Shown: positions 1-6,665 of the stretch, one piece after another | Numbering within the stretch: position 1 is the first letter of the stretch | How the letters are laid out: each line of letters begins with the position of its first letter | DNA from: DAXETY01 sp051155755 | GTDB taxonomy: Bacteria; Desulfobacterota; Desulfobacteria; Desulfobacterales; SG8-13 | Reading direction: 5' to 3' | Length of the DNA stretch: 9,571 nucleotides | Assembly: GCA_051155755.1 (NCBI GenBank) | Contig: DAXETY010000150.1 | Coordinates: 1-9,571 of the forward strand | Notes under the pieces: generated by a model | Databases searched by the model: none | What the model was told of the DNA's origin: nothing | What the model saw: the letters and a program-made list of their open reading frames with translations, nothing else | Position numbers and translations under genes: made by a program

Positions 1-940
1 CTGATGGCGGGATTCCGTTTTCGGAAACCGCGGCGGCCGGGCGGATCTTCATCGAAAACGGGCGTTGGTTGGCTTCGATTGGGGCCGGCGATGGCTGCAT
101 CGTCCATTGCAACACCAGCAGGATCAACAGGATTAGGCTGAAACAGGTCAGTCCGAAGCCGCTGCGCAGCTTCCGGATCAGGTTCAATCCACGCGGCCCG
201 AAACGTCCCAGGCGTTTTTCCAATAGCCCGCGGGCCTCGGTGTTGATTTGCCCGGGCAGCCCTCCACTACTGCGGTGGAGTTTGCGCGCGTCGTTGCGGC
301 TGAAAAGCGCCGGCCCTGAATATCCGGCCACCGTAAGACGGTGCCGCAAATATTCCTCGGATTCTTCGGCTGCCAGGCGCGGCATGTAGATGCGATTGAC
401 GGCCTTGTCCCCGTCGATGGCCCGCACGGTTGCCACAATGGTTTTCTCGATTTTGGGCTCTCCAAACAGAACCAGCCGCATTTTGCCGTCGGGGCCGCCG
501 GAGAGGGCTTCTTGAATCAAAATTTGCAGGCCGCGGCGGCCAAGCCGGTGGGCATCGTCGATCATCCTCAACATGGCCGGCTTTCGCAACAGATAGGCCG
601 GATGAACCTCCGGCTTCGATTGGCGCGCATCGCCGGGCATGCGCAGGCGATAGGTTTTCCAGTGTCCATCCGTGGAAGTCAGGTACCGCTGCAGCAGCGT
701 CGTTTTGCCGCTGCCGGGATCTCCGATGACCAGCGTGAGCGACTCCCCGCTCTGCAGCAGCCGCCGCAGGGTCTCAAACCGCTGCTCGAACGCTTCGTAA
801 GTGAAGTAAAAATACAAATCGGGTTCACTTCGAAACGGTTCGCGGTAAAGCTGCACGGATTTCGACAACAAGTTGCGGATCTCCACTGATATGAATTCAA
901 TCCAGGTTTTAAATTCGTCAAGCGCAATGTAATTATACAC
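1..940 (-). CDS. ExeA/DamX-like AAA ATPase with one membrane helix (3' end missing)
   Basis: My own reading of the minus strand gives an open frame from a GTG at 940 to the left edge (313 codons, no stop). A stop lies just upstream at 946-944. The frame shows a PF.SEPDLYF-type start near residues 35-44, as in ExeA proteins, and Walker A GDPGSGKT at 73-80. Walker B is MLRMIDDAH at 123-131, a sensor-1-like RLVLFGEP at 155-162, RHRLTVAGYSG at 199-209 and GGLPGQIN at 226-233. One hydrophobic helix at about 262-279 is followed by a polar, Pro/Ala-containing tail that leaves the window. This order (cytoplasmic AAA, one TM, exported tail) fits ExeA or DamX-like proteins, which bind peptidoglycan through their exported part; the SPOR or other wall-binding domain would be outside the window. 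The start is uncertain: GTG at 886 is an alternative, and neither has a good ribosome binding site. The family is fairly sure; the exact role (secretion or division) is unknown. Confidence 0.8.
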   Translation of the reverse strand, partial: MYNYIALDEFKTWIEFISVEIRNLLSKSVQLYREPFRSEPDLYFYFTYEAFEQRFETLRRLLQSGESLTLVIGDPGSGKTTLLQRYLTSTDGHWKTYRLRMPGDARQSKPEVHPAYLLRKPAMLRMIDDAHRLGRRGLQILIQEALSGGPDGKMRLVLFGEPKIEKTIVATVRAIDGDKAVNRIYMPRLAAEESEEYLRHRLTVAGYSGPALFSRNDARKLHRSSGGLPGQINTEARGLLEKRLGRFGPRGLNLIRKLRSGFGLTCFSLILLILLVLQWTMQPSPAPIEANQRPFSMKIRPAAAVSENGIPPS

Positions 941-961
941 AATTTAAGGGGCTGCCTTCAA
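932..961 (-). promoter_or_regulatory. Candidate sigma-70 promoter for the ExeA/DamX-like gene
   Basis: Reading the minus strand, TTGAAG (961-956) is followed after 18 bases by a perfect TATAAT (937-932). The transcription start would fall near 925. That is downstream of the GTG at 940, so if this promoter is used the protein should start at the GTG at 886 instead. This is motif evidence only. Confidence 0.4.
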
Positions 962-1073
962 GCCAAGGTTTCAAAGTCCAAAGGCGCTTCGTCCAGGCTT
1001 TGCGGAAGCACGATTTCCATTTAGGGGTTGCCTAATACCGAAATATGGATACAATACCGCAGACTTGCTGATT

Positions 1074-1107
1074 AAAAAAAACGGGGGTTCCTATGTGGGA
1101 ACCCCCG
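1074..1107 (-). terminator. Intrinsic terminator after tRNA-Thr
   Basis: A perfect 10-bp stem (1082-1091 with 1098-1107, GC-rich) has a 6-base loop. On the minus strand it is followed directly by eight T residues (plus-strand A run 1074-1081). It lies about 8 bases past the tRNA 3' end and should end the tRNA transcript, isolating it from the ATPase gene further on. There is no T-run on the plus-strand side, so it acts in one direction. Confidence 0.92.
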
Positions 1108-1114
1108 GATATGT

Positions 1115-1190
1115 TGGAGCCGACGGGCGGATTCGAACCGCCCACCTGCTGATTACGAATCAGCTGCTCTACCGAATGAGCTACGTCGGC
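1115..1190 (-). tRNA. tRNA-Thr, anticodon CGT
   Basis: The minus strand folds as a complete 76-base cloverleaf. The acceptor stem is GCCGACG/CGTCGGC, the D arm is GCTC/GAGC, the anticodon stem is GCTGA/TCAGC with loop TTCGTAA, and the T arm is GGCGG/CCGCC with loop TTCGAAT. The anticodon CGT reads the threonine codon ACG. The discriminator base is T and the terminal CCA is encoded in the DNA. All stems pair without mismatch, so the gene looks functional. It stands alone, divergent from mfd, with its own terminator. Confidence 0.97.
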
Positions 1191-1212
1191 CGGTGTCGGC
1201 AAACGACCCCTG

Positions 1213-1239
1213 AAATGAGCGTTTCGATTCGCTCGATTT
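1213..1239. other. Small dyad between tRNA-Thr and mfd
   Basis: GAGCG (1217-1221) and CGCTC (1230-1234) form an inverted repeat with an 8-base loop. AAAT (1213-1216) and ATTT (1236-1239) extend it past one bulged base. It has no T-run on either strand, so it is not an intrinsic terminator. It may lie in the tRNA leader or act as a protein site. A chance dyad is also possible. Confidence 0.3.
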
Positions 1240-1265
1240 AGGTTGTTGAAAACCCTTTATATACT
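1237..1265 (+). promoter_or_regulatory. Candidate mfd promoter (TATACT -10 six bases before ATG)
   Basis: TATACT at 1260-1265 is a good -10 hexamer. With a 17-base spacer the -35 would be the weak TTTAGG at 1237-1242. The expected transcription start falls on or next to the mfd ATG at 1272, and no Shine-Dalgarno sequence is visible upstream. Together these suggest a leaderless message. A promoter further upstream is the alternative. Confidence 0.35.
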
Positions 1266-1286
1266 GGTATCATGGCGGAAAATCAA
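1257..1286 (-). promoter_or_regulatory. Possible divergent promoter for tRNA-Thr
   Basis: On the minus strand TTGATT (1286-1281) is followed after 18 bases by TATAAA (1262-1257). This would start a tRNA precursor near 1250 with a leader of about 60 bases containing the 1213-1239 dyad. The -35 would sit inside the first codons of mfd and the two -10 elements would overlap. It is the best match I found upstream of the tRNA, but it is weak evidence. Confidence 0.25.
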
Positions 1287-4200
1287 CCCAAAATATCCCT
1301 GTCGCAACTGATCGGAATCCTGGCCGAATCACGCCGTTCGGTGACCTGTACCGGAGCTACCGGGGCCGCTGTGGCTTACCTGGCCTCGCAGCTCTCCGCC
1401 GGCCTGGGTCGGCCCCTGCTGCTGGTGGTCGATTCCCATAAAACCGCCGAACGGTTTCTCGATGACCTCGGCCTGTTTTTCGGGGCGGCTTCGGCGGCAG
1501 AGGTGTTTCCGGCCTACAATGTTTCACCGTTCAAGTTTGCTTCCTATCACAACCAAACCGCCGCACAGCGCATCGCCGGTTTGTACCGGCTTTCGTCCGG
1601 TGAAGCACCGCCGGTCACCATTGCCCCCATCGGTGCACTGCTGCAGCGCGTGATTCCGCGAAATGTGCTGACCGATTTTGCCGAGCTGGTGATGGAAGGG
1701 GAGACCTGCGACCGCGATCGCCTGATCGAATCACTGTCTGCCGGCGGATATGTACACGCGGCGTTGGTGGAAGAACCCGGCGATTTTTGTGTGAGGGGTG
1801 GTATCGTAGACGTCTTTCCACCGCTGTTCAACGAACCGCTGCGGATCGAATTTTTCGGGGACATGGTGGAAACCATCCGGGTTTTTTCCGCCGCCACCCA
1901 GCGAAAAATTCGATCCATCGGCGAAGCGGTCATTCTGCCGGCCAGAGAGGCCGTTTTACCGGAAGACGCCCGGCTGGAAATCATCCGCCGGGTGCGGGCC
2001 CACGCCGCGGCCATCGACCTGCCGGTCAGCCGCCTGCGCTCCATCGTGGAAGGCATTAAACATCAAGGGGTTTTTCCGGGCGCCGAAGGCCTGCTGCCGC
2101 TGATTTACGACCGGCTCGATACGGTGTTCGACTACCTTCCGTCATCGACTCAGATCGTGGTCGCCGGTACCGAGTCGGTTCTGAAATTCGCCCAGGACTT
2201 CATGCAAAGGGCCGGCGAAAGTTATCGGGAAGCCACGGCCGTCGGCCGGCTCTGTGTGTCTCCGGACCAGATTTATTTGAGTGCGGAGCAGGCCTTCGAG
2301 CGCCTGGAAACGCTGCGGCCGCTGTGGCTGAAATCGCTGGCGGTGATCGGCTCCGGGCAGTCGGTGGCTGCGAGCCGGGACATATATGCGCTGACCCCGC
2401 AGGACAACAGCCGACTGCGGGATGCCTTGCGGGATCCGAATATCAAGGAGCATCATCTGCAGCCGCTGGTGGACTGGATGACGACCCACCAGCGGTCCGG
2501 GGTTGCGGTCCTTGTGGCGTGCCGTTCCCGACAGCGATTTGAGCGACTTCGGGAGTTGCTGACACCCTACGGTATCTCGCTGGCGTTCCAAGATTCGATG
2601 CCGGCCGGGGGTGACGGCCTGGTGCGGGTTGCACCCGGACGTCTTTCGGAAGGGTTTTCCTGGCCCGAAGAGAAGATCGCCGTGATTGCAGAAGAGGAGA
2701 TCTTCGGCGCCCGCCCCCGGCGTCGATCCCGCCCGGTGCGATCTTCGGTAACGGAGCTGATCGCCGTTGCGGATTTGAAATCCGGTGATTTTGTGGTTCA
2801 TGTCGACCATGGCATCGGTCGCTACGACGGACTGGTCAAACTGCGTCTCAACGGCAGCACCAACGATTTTCTACAGATCGAATACCGCGGCGGTGACCGC
2901 CTCTATCTGCCGGTCGACCGCATGAACACGGTGCAGAAATATCTCGGTATTGAAGGGATGGCACCGGCCCTGGACAAGATGGGCGGCCGCTCCTGGTCGG
3001 CGGTCAAAGCCCGCGTGAAGCGCTCTGCCGAACGAATTGCCGGTGAGTTGCTCAAGCTCTACGCCGCCCGCAAGGTGGGCGAGGGATCCGCATTTGATGT
3101 CGTTGATAAAGAACTGCAGGATTTCGAAACCGGTTTTGCATACGAGGAAACCGCCGACCAGCTCAAGGCGATCCAGGATGTGCTGCATGATATGAGTCAG
3201 CCGCATCCAATGGATCGGCTGATTTGCGGCGATGTGGGATACGGCAAGACCGAAGTGGCGCTGCGGGCCGCCTTCGTTGCGGCTTACAACGGCCGGCAGG
3301 TGGCGATGCTGGTGCCCACCACCGTGCTGGCCGAACAGCACTACGGCACCTTTTCCGAACGTTTCGAGCGAAACCCGGTGCGCATTGCCTGCCTGAGCCG
3401 CTTCCGCAGTCCGGCGCAGCAGCGTCGGATCCTTGGCGAGCTTCAGGAAGGCAAGATCGACATTGTCATCGGTACGCACCGGCTGCTGTCTCAGGACGTC
3501 GTTTTCAAGGACCTGGGGCTGCTGATTCTCGACGAGGAACAGCGCTTCGGCGTCAAGCACAAGGAAAAACTCAAAAAGCTGCGTCGCAATGTGGACGTGT
3601 TGACGCTGACGGCCACCCCCATTCCCCGAACCCTTCACATGTCGCTGACCGGCATTCGGGATATCAGTGTGATTTCCACGCCCCCCGAGTATCGGCAATC
3701 CATCATCACGTATGTTTCCGAATTCGACGATGCCATCGTGGCGGAAGCCATCCGCAGCGAACTGCGCCGCAACGGTCAGATATTTTTCATTCACAACAGC
3801 ATCGACAGCATCGAACCCATCGCCGGCCGACTGCAGCGACTCGTTCCGGAAGTCCGGCTCGAAACCGCTCACGGAAGAATGAGCGAAGAGGCCTTGGAAA
3901 AGGTGATGATGAGATTTTTTGCCCGGGATATCGACATGCTGGTGTGCACCACCATCGTGGAATCCGGTCTGGACATTCCGGCGGCCAATACCATTCTGGT
4001 CAATCGGGCCGACCGGTTCGGATTGGCGCAGATGTATCAGCTGCGCGGACGGGTGGGGCGCAGTGACGAACAGGCGTACGCCTACCTGTTTATACCGCAT
4101 GAATCGCTGCTCACCGCCGATGCACAGAAACGATTGAAAGTGCTCATGGAGCACAGCGATCTGGGTTCGGGTTTTCAAATCGCCATGAGTGACCTGCGCA

Positions 4201-4778
4201 TTCGCGGCGGCGGCACCATCCTGGGTGCCTCGCAGTCCGGTCATATTGCCGCTGTGGGCTACGAAATGTTTCTGGAGCTCATGGAGCAGGCCGTGGCCGA
4301 ACTCAAAGGAAAGCCGCAGGCCGAACCCCTGGTTCCGGAGATCAACATGGAGCTGTCGGCCCTGATTCCCGAATCCTACGTTCCCGACATCGACCAGCGT
4401 CTGTCGGCCTATCGCCGCCTTTCCAGAATGACGGCGGCGTCCGAAATCACGGATTTGAAAATCGAGCTAGCCGATCGTTACGGTCCGCCCCCGGGCGAGG
4501 TCGAGCATCTGCTGACAAAAATTCGATTGAAAATTCAAGCCGTCGAAGCCGGGGTTCGGAAACTGGACTTAACCGGAAAATCCCTGTTCATCACCTTTTC
4601 CGAAGCGCACCTGCGCAATCCCCAGGGTCTGGTCGATTTGATCAAGTCTTATCCGGAGCAATACAGCTTCAGCCCGGAAAACATCCTGCGATCCCGCCTT
4701 TCGGGCTACGACCTGTCCGCACGCATCCGGGAAACCAAAAATATCTTGAAACAAATCGCAACTTATGTTAACAATTGA
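1272..4778 (+). CDS. mfd: Transcription-repair coupling factor Mfd
   Basis: The 1168-residue product matches the usual Mfd length. Mfd is a cytoplasmic DNA translocase that pushes stalled RNA polymerase off lesions and recruits UvrA. The N-terminal UvrB-like module has a degenerate P-loop (GATGAA near 28-33, no Lys), as usual in Mfd. The CarD-like RNA polymerase interaction domain runs from about 500 to 570 (GDFVVHVDHGIGRY, then EYRGGDRLYLPVDR). The motor follows: Walker A GDVGYGKTE at 653-661, DEEQRFG at 754-760, TATPIPRT at 780-787, VESGLDIPAANT near 895 and QLRGRVGRS near 923. The C-terminal TRCF domain begins near 1024. The ATG at 1272 is the only start: a stop lies in frame at 1239-1241 with no ATG, GTG or TTG between. 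No ribosome binding site is visible. It opens a plus-strand gene run. Confidence 0.98.
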   Translation: MAENQPKISLSQLIGILAESRRSVTCTGATGAAVAYLASQLSAGLGRPLLLVVDSHKTAERFLDDLGLFFGAASAAEVFPAYNVSPFKFASYHNQTAAQRIAGLYRLSSGEAPPVTIAPIGALLQRVIPRNVLTDFAELVMEGETCDRDRLIESLSAGGYVHAALVEEPGDFCVRGGIVDVFPPLFNEPLRIEFFGDMVETIRVFSAATQRKIRSIGEAVILPAREAVLPEDARLEIIRRVRAHAAAIDLPVSRLRSIVEGIKHQGVFPGAEGLLPLIYDRLDTVFDYLPSSTQIVVAGTESVLKFAQDFMQRAGESYREATAVGRLCVSPDQIYLSAEQAFERLETLRPLWLKSLAVIGSGQSVAASRDIYALTPQDNSRLRDALRDPNIKEHHLQPLVDWMTTHQRSGVAVLVACRSRQRFERLRELLTPYGISLAFQDSMPAGGDGLVRVAPGRLSEGFSWPEEKIAVIAEEEIFGARPRRRSRPVRSSVTELIAVADLKSGDFVVHVDHGIGRYDGLVKLRLNGSTNDFLQIEYRGGDRLYLPVDRMNTVQKYLGIEGMAPALDKMGGRSWSAVKARVKRSAERIAGELLKLYAARKVGEGSAFDVVDKELQDFETGFAYEETADQLKAIQDVLHDMSQPHPMDRLICGDVGYGKTEVALRAAFVAAYNGRQVAMLVPTTVLAEQHYGTFSERFERNPVRIACLSRFRSPAQQRRILGELQEGKIDIVIGTHRLLSQDVVFKDLGLLILDEEQRFGVKHKEKLKKLRRNVDVLTLTATPIPRTLHMSLTGIRDISVISTPPEYRQSIITYVSEFDDAIVAEAIRSELRRNGQIFFIHNSIDSIEPIAGRLQRLVPEVRLETAHGRMSEEALEKVMMRFFARDIDMLVCTTIVESGLDIPAANTILVNRADRFGLAQMYQLRGRVGRSDEQAYAYLFIPHESLLTADAQKRLKVLMEHSDLGSGFQIAMSDLRIRGGGTILGASQSGHIAAVGYEMFLELMEQAVAELKGKPQAEPLVPEINMELSALIPESYVPDIDQRLSAYRRLSRMTAASEITDLKIELADRYGPPPGEVEHLLTKIRLKIQAVEAGVRKLDLTGKSLFITFSEAHLRNPQGLVDLIKSYPEQYSFSPENILRSRLSGYDLSARIRETKNILKQIATYVNN

Positions 4779-4809
4779 ATATTTTATTAAGCATTTTCAG
4801 CTAATTGGT

Positions 4810-4830
4810 GCTCATGCCGGCCCAATGAGC
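4810..4830. other. Inverted repeat in the mfd to lipoprotein spacer
   Basis: GCTCAT (4810-4815) and ATGAGC (4825-4830) flank a 9-base loop that itself contains GCCGGC. No T-run follows, so it is not an intrinsic terminator. The 103-base spacer (4779-4881) otherwise shows only an AT-rich start just after mfd and no convincing promoter. Function unknown, possibly none. Confidence 0.3.
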
Positions 4831-4881
4831 AAGCCTGAATCGAGGCTTTTGCCTTTTCAACCCAAGCAAGAGGACGTAACG

Positions 4882-5577
4882 ATGGTGTTTGCAGGAAAAC
4901 TCACTGCGCTGCTTCGGCTGATGCTCGTCGCGGTCTTGGTGTTCGCCTGTTCGCCTTCGAAACCGGGATCGGGAGAATCGGTTCTCATCCGGGTGGCGGA
5001 TCGAACCGTGACGGTCGCCGAATTTCAGCGCGCGTTCGAAGTTGCCAAGGCAGCTTATCCACACAACATCATTCAGAATCCCGAGGATTATCGTGAGGCC
5101 CAGCTGCGTCTGCTGAACCAGATGACCGAAGAGCTGATCCTGCTGGAACGGGCCGAAGAGCTGAACGTCACGGTCGAAGAAAGCGAAGTGGAAGAAACCA
5201 TCGCCGAGATCAAGTCGGATTATCCCGACGAGGTTTTTGAAGAGATGCTATTGGAATATGCCGTCTCCTACAAAGCCTGGAAAGAAAGCCTGCGAACCCG
5301 CTTGTTGATGGAAAAGCTGGTCGAGCAGGAGCTCGATCAGCACGTCACCATTACACCCGAAGAGATCGCAAAATATTACCGCGAACACTACGGCGAGGAT
5401 TCCGTGGCTCCCGGAGACGCGATGACGGAACACTCCCGCGAAATCGACGAAATTATCGTTAAACAACTGCGCCGACAAAAAATTGAACAAGCCTATAAAG
5501 ATTGGATCGAGGAGATCCAGAAACAATACTCGATTGAGATCGACCAGGATCATTGGGAACAGATTCTGTCTTCCTGA
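4882..5577 (+). CDS. SurA-type chaperone lipoprotein lacking a parvulin domain
   Basis: A 231-residue exported protein. The ATG at 4882 is chosen because AAGAGGA (4868-4874) lies 7 bases upstream and because it gives a clean lipoprotein signal: Lys6 and Arg12, a hydrophobic core, then VFAC with Cys23 as the lipidated residue. The longer frame from 4765 would bury this signal. After a Pro/Gly/Ser linker, residues 34-155 form the charged helical region of SurA/PpiD N-terminal domains (VADRTVTVAEF, then LLNQMTEELILLERAEELNV). ITPEEIAKYYREHYG at 157-171 marks the point where the parvulin domain normally begins. Here only about 17 residues follow before the C-terminal helix (188-220). It is therefore a predicted membrane-anchored periplasmic holdase with no isomerase domain, probably working with the SurA-like protein encoded 40 bases downstream. 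Ser24 after Cys favours outer-membrane sorting by the E. coli rule. Partner and clients are inferred. Confidence 0.85.
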   Translation: MVFAGKLTALLRLMLVAVLVFACSPSKPGSGESVLIRVADRTVTVAEFQRAFEVAKAAYPHNIIQNPEDYREAQLRLLNQMTEELILLERAEELNVTVEESEVEETIAEIKSDYPDEVFEEMLLEYAVSYKAWKESLRTRLLMEKLVEQELDQHVTITPEEIAKYYREHYGEDSVAPGDAMTEHSREIDEIIVKQLRRQKIEQAYKDWIEEIQKQYSIEIDQDHWEQILSS

Positions 5578-5617
5578 GCGACAGCGCTGCCAAAGACGGA
5601 AGAATCCGTCGGCATCG

Positions 5618-6607
5618 TTGAAGCTGGGGACCATCCGGCCGGCAACGGCTTTGATGGCCTTTCTGTTACTGGGCCTTCTATCCGCTGTGCCGGCTGCTGG
5701 CGCCGAGTTGGTGGATCGTATCGTCGCGGTGGTCAATGACGAGGTGATTTCGCTGTACGAACTCGACCAGTTCGCCGGGCCTTACATCGAACAGGTCCAA
5801 AATTCCCAGTATCCGAGCGATGTGGAACGGCGATTGGTTTTCGAGGTGCGCCAAAAGGTGCTCAACCAGCTCATCGATCAGGCACTCACCGATCAGGAGC
5901 TGGAACGGCAGGGGATCGACGTCGGTGAACCGGAGATCGACGCCGCCATCGAACGCGTCAAAGAAAGCCGGTACCTGACCGACGAGCAGTTGCGGCGGTC
6001 GCTGGAGGAGCAGGGAATCACCTACGAAGCCTATCGCGAACAGATTAAAAAACAGATCCTGCGGGCCCGCCTCGTAAACCGGGAGATCAAATCCAAGATT
6101 GTCATCACCGACGAGGACGTTCGTCGATATTACGAAGAAAACAAGGAATACTATGCCGGCCAGACCGAATATCATCTTCGCAATCTGTATGTCCGGCTTC
6201 CTTCCTTCGTCACCGAGTCGGATCGCCGGCGGGCCCGGGAAACACTGGAAACCATTCGGCAGGAACTGACAGGCGGTGCCGCGTTCGAATCGGTCGTCAA
6301 CCGCTACGCGGTCGGCGAGGAAGGGATTGAATCCAGCGATCTGGGTTATTTTAAACTGGAAGACCTTTCCCGGGAACTGCGGGAACTTCTTGGTGACATG
6401 CGGGCCGGTGAGTCGACGCCCGTGCTGGAAACCGGTTTCGGCTATCAGATTGTCTATGTTCAGGAGATTGCGAATAGCGAAGGCAAATCGCTGGAGGAAG
6501 CCTCCGCAGAAATCGAAAACAAACTCTACAATGAAGTCGTGGATGAAAAATATCAAAGCTGGCTGCAGTCCTTGAGGGAGCGCTCGTATATACGAATCAT
6601 CAACTAG
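5618..6607 (+). CDS. surA: Periplasmic SurA-like chaperone with one parvulin domain
   Basis: 329 residues from a TTG at 5618. This start gives Lys2 and Arg7, a hydrophobic core and cleavage after VPAAGA (residue 29). The ATG at 5654 would give a signal peptide with no positive charge, and the frame also runs open back to 5483 inside the previous gene. The ribosome binding site is weak for every start. The mature protein begins ELVDRIVAVVNDEVIS, typical of SurA, followed by N-terminal helices to about 170 including ITDEDVRRYYEE. A single parvulin domain spans about 184-283 and a closing helix ends at residue 329. E. coli SurA has two parvulin domains. Here the conserved first His is Asn189 (LRNLYV), the second is Gln277 (GYQIVYV), and GGDLG has become SSDLG (239-243). 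Isomerase activity is therefore doubtful, and chaperoning of outer-membrane proteins is the likely role. Confidence 0.88.
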   Translation: MKLGTIRPATALMAFLLLGLLSAVPAAGAELVDRIVAVVNDEVISLYELDQFAGPYIEQVQNSQYPSDVERRLVFEVRQKVLNQLIDQALTDQELERQGIDVGEPEIDAAIERVKESRYLTDEQLRRSLEEQGITYEAYREQIKKQILRARLVNREIKSKIVITDEDVRRYYEENKEYYAGQTEYHLRNLYVRLPSFVTESDRRRARETLETIRQELTGGAAFESVVNRYAVGEEGIESSDLGYFKLEDLSRELRELLGDMRAGESTPVLETGFGYQIVYVQEIANSEGKSLEEASAEIENKLYNEVVDEKYQSWLQSLRERSYIRIIN

Positions 6608-6638
6608 TGCCATCCAATGTAGATGGATCATCAACTAG
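6596..6638 (+). repeat. Duplicated 12-bp segment spanning the surA stop
   Basis: ATCATCAACTAG occurs at 6596-6607, where it encodes the last residues and stop of the SurA-like gene, and again exactly at 6627-6638 in the spacer. Between them CCATC (6610-6614) and GATGG (6622-6626) form a 5-bp hairpin with a 7-base loop. No T-run follows, so a terminator is unlikely. It may be a small tandem duplication or slippage scar. Confidence 0.6.
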
Positions 6639-6665
6639 CTTGTTCTAAAATTGAAAGGTCCGCGC

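Noticed and set aside
341..889. A 182-codon plus-strand frame opposite the ATPase gene
   Set aside because: The minus strand here encodes clear AAA motifs (Walker A and B, GGLPGQIN) across the whole stretch, so the plus-strand frame is a shadow.
958..1020. A 20-codon minus-strand frame starting at ATG 1020, possible leader peptide before the ATPase gene
   Set aside because: The product looks protein-like, but there is no ribosome binding site, a stop sits directly before the ATG, and there is no attenuator structure after it.
1034..1059. Two copies of AATACCG 19 bases apart (1034-1040, 1053-1059)
   Set aside because: Seven-base repeats at this spacing are easily due to chance, and they are not close to a clear promoter.
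1115..1190. tRNA gene as an integration site for a mobile element
   Set aside because: No integrase gene, no repeated tRNA 3' fragment and no phage-like gene is present in the window; the tRNA is followed by its own terminator.
2871..4244. A 457-codon open frame on the minus strand opposite mfd
   Set aside because: It lies wholly inside the conserved mfd motor region, its product is His/Gln/Gly-rich with no recognisable motif, and long antisense frames are common opposite GC-rich genes.
4765..4881. A longer N-terminus for the lipoprotein starting at ATG 4765 and overlapping mfd
   Set aside because: It would place 39 residues before the lipoprotein signal, and the ATG at 4882 has a well-spaced ribosome binding site and a proper signal peptide.
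5678..6634. A 318-codon minus-strand frame opposite the SurA-like gene, and a similar 310-codon one opposite mgtE (7793-8725)
   Set aside because: Both mirror well-supported genes, have shadow-type composition and no ribosome binding site or domain signature.
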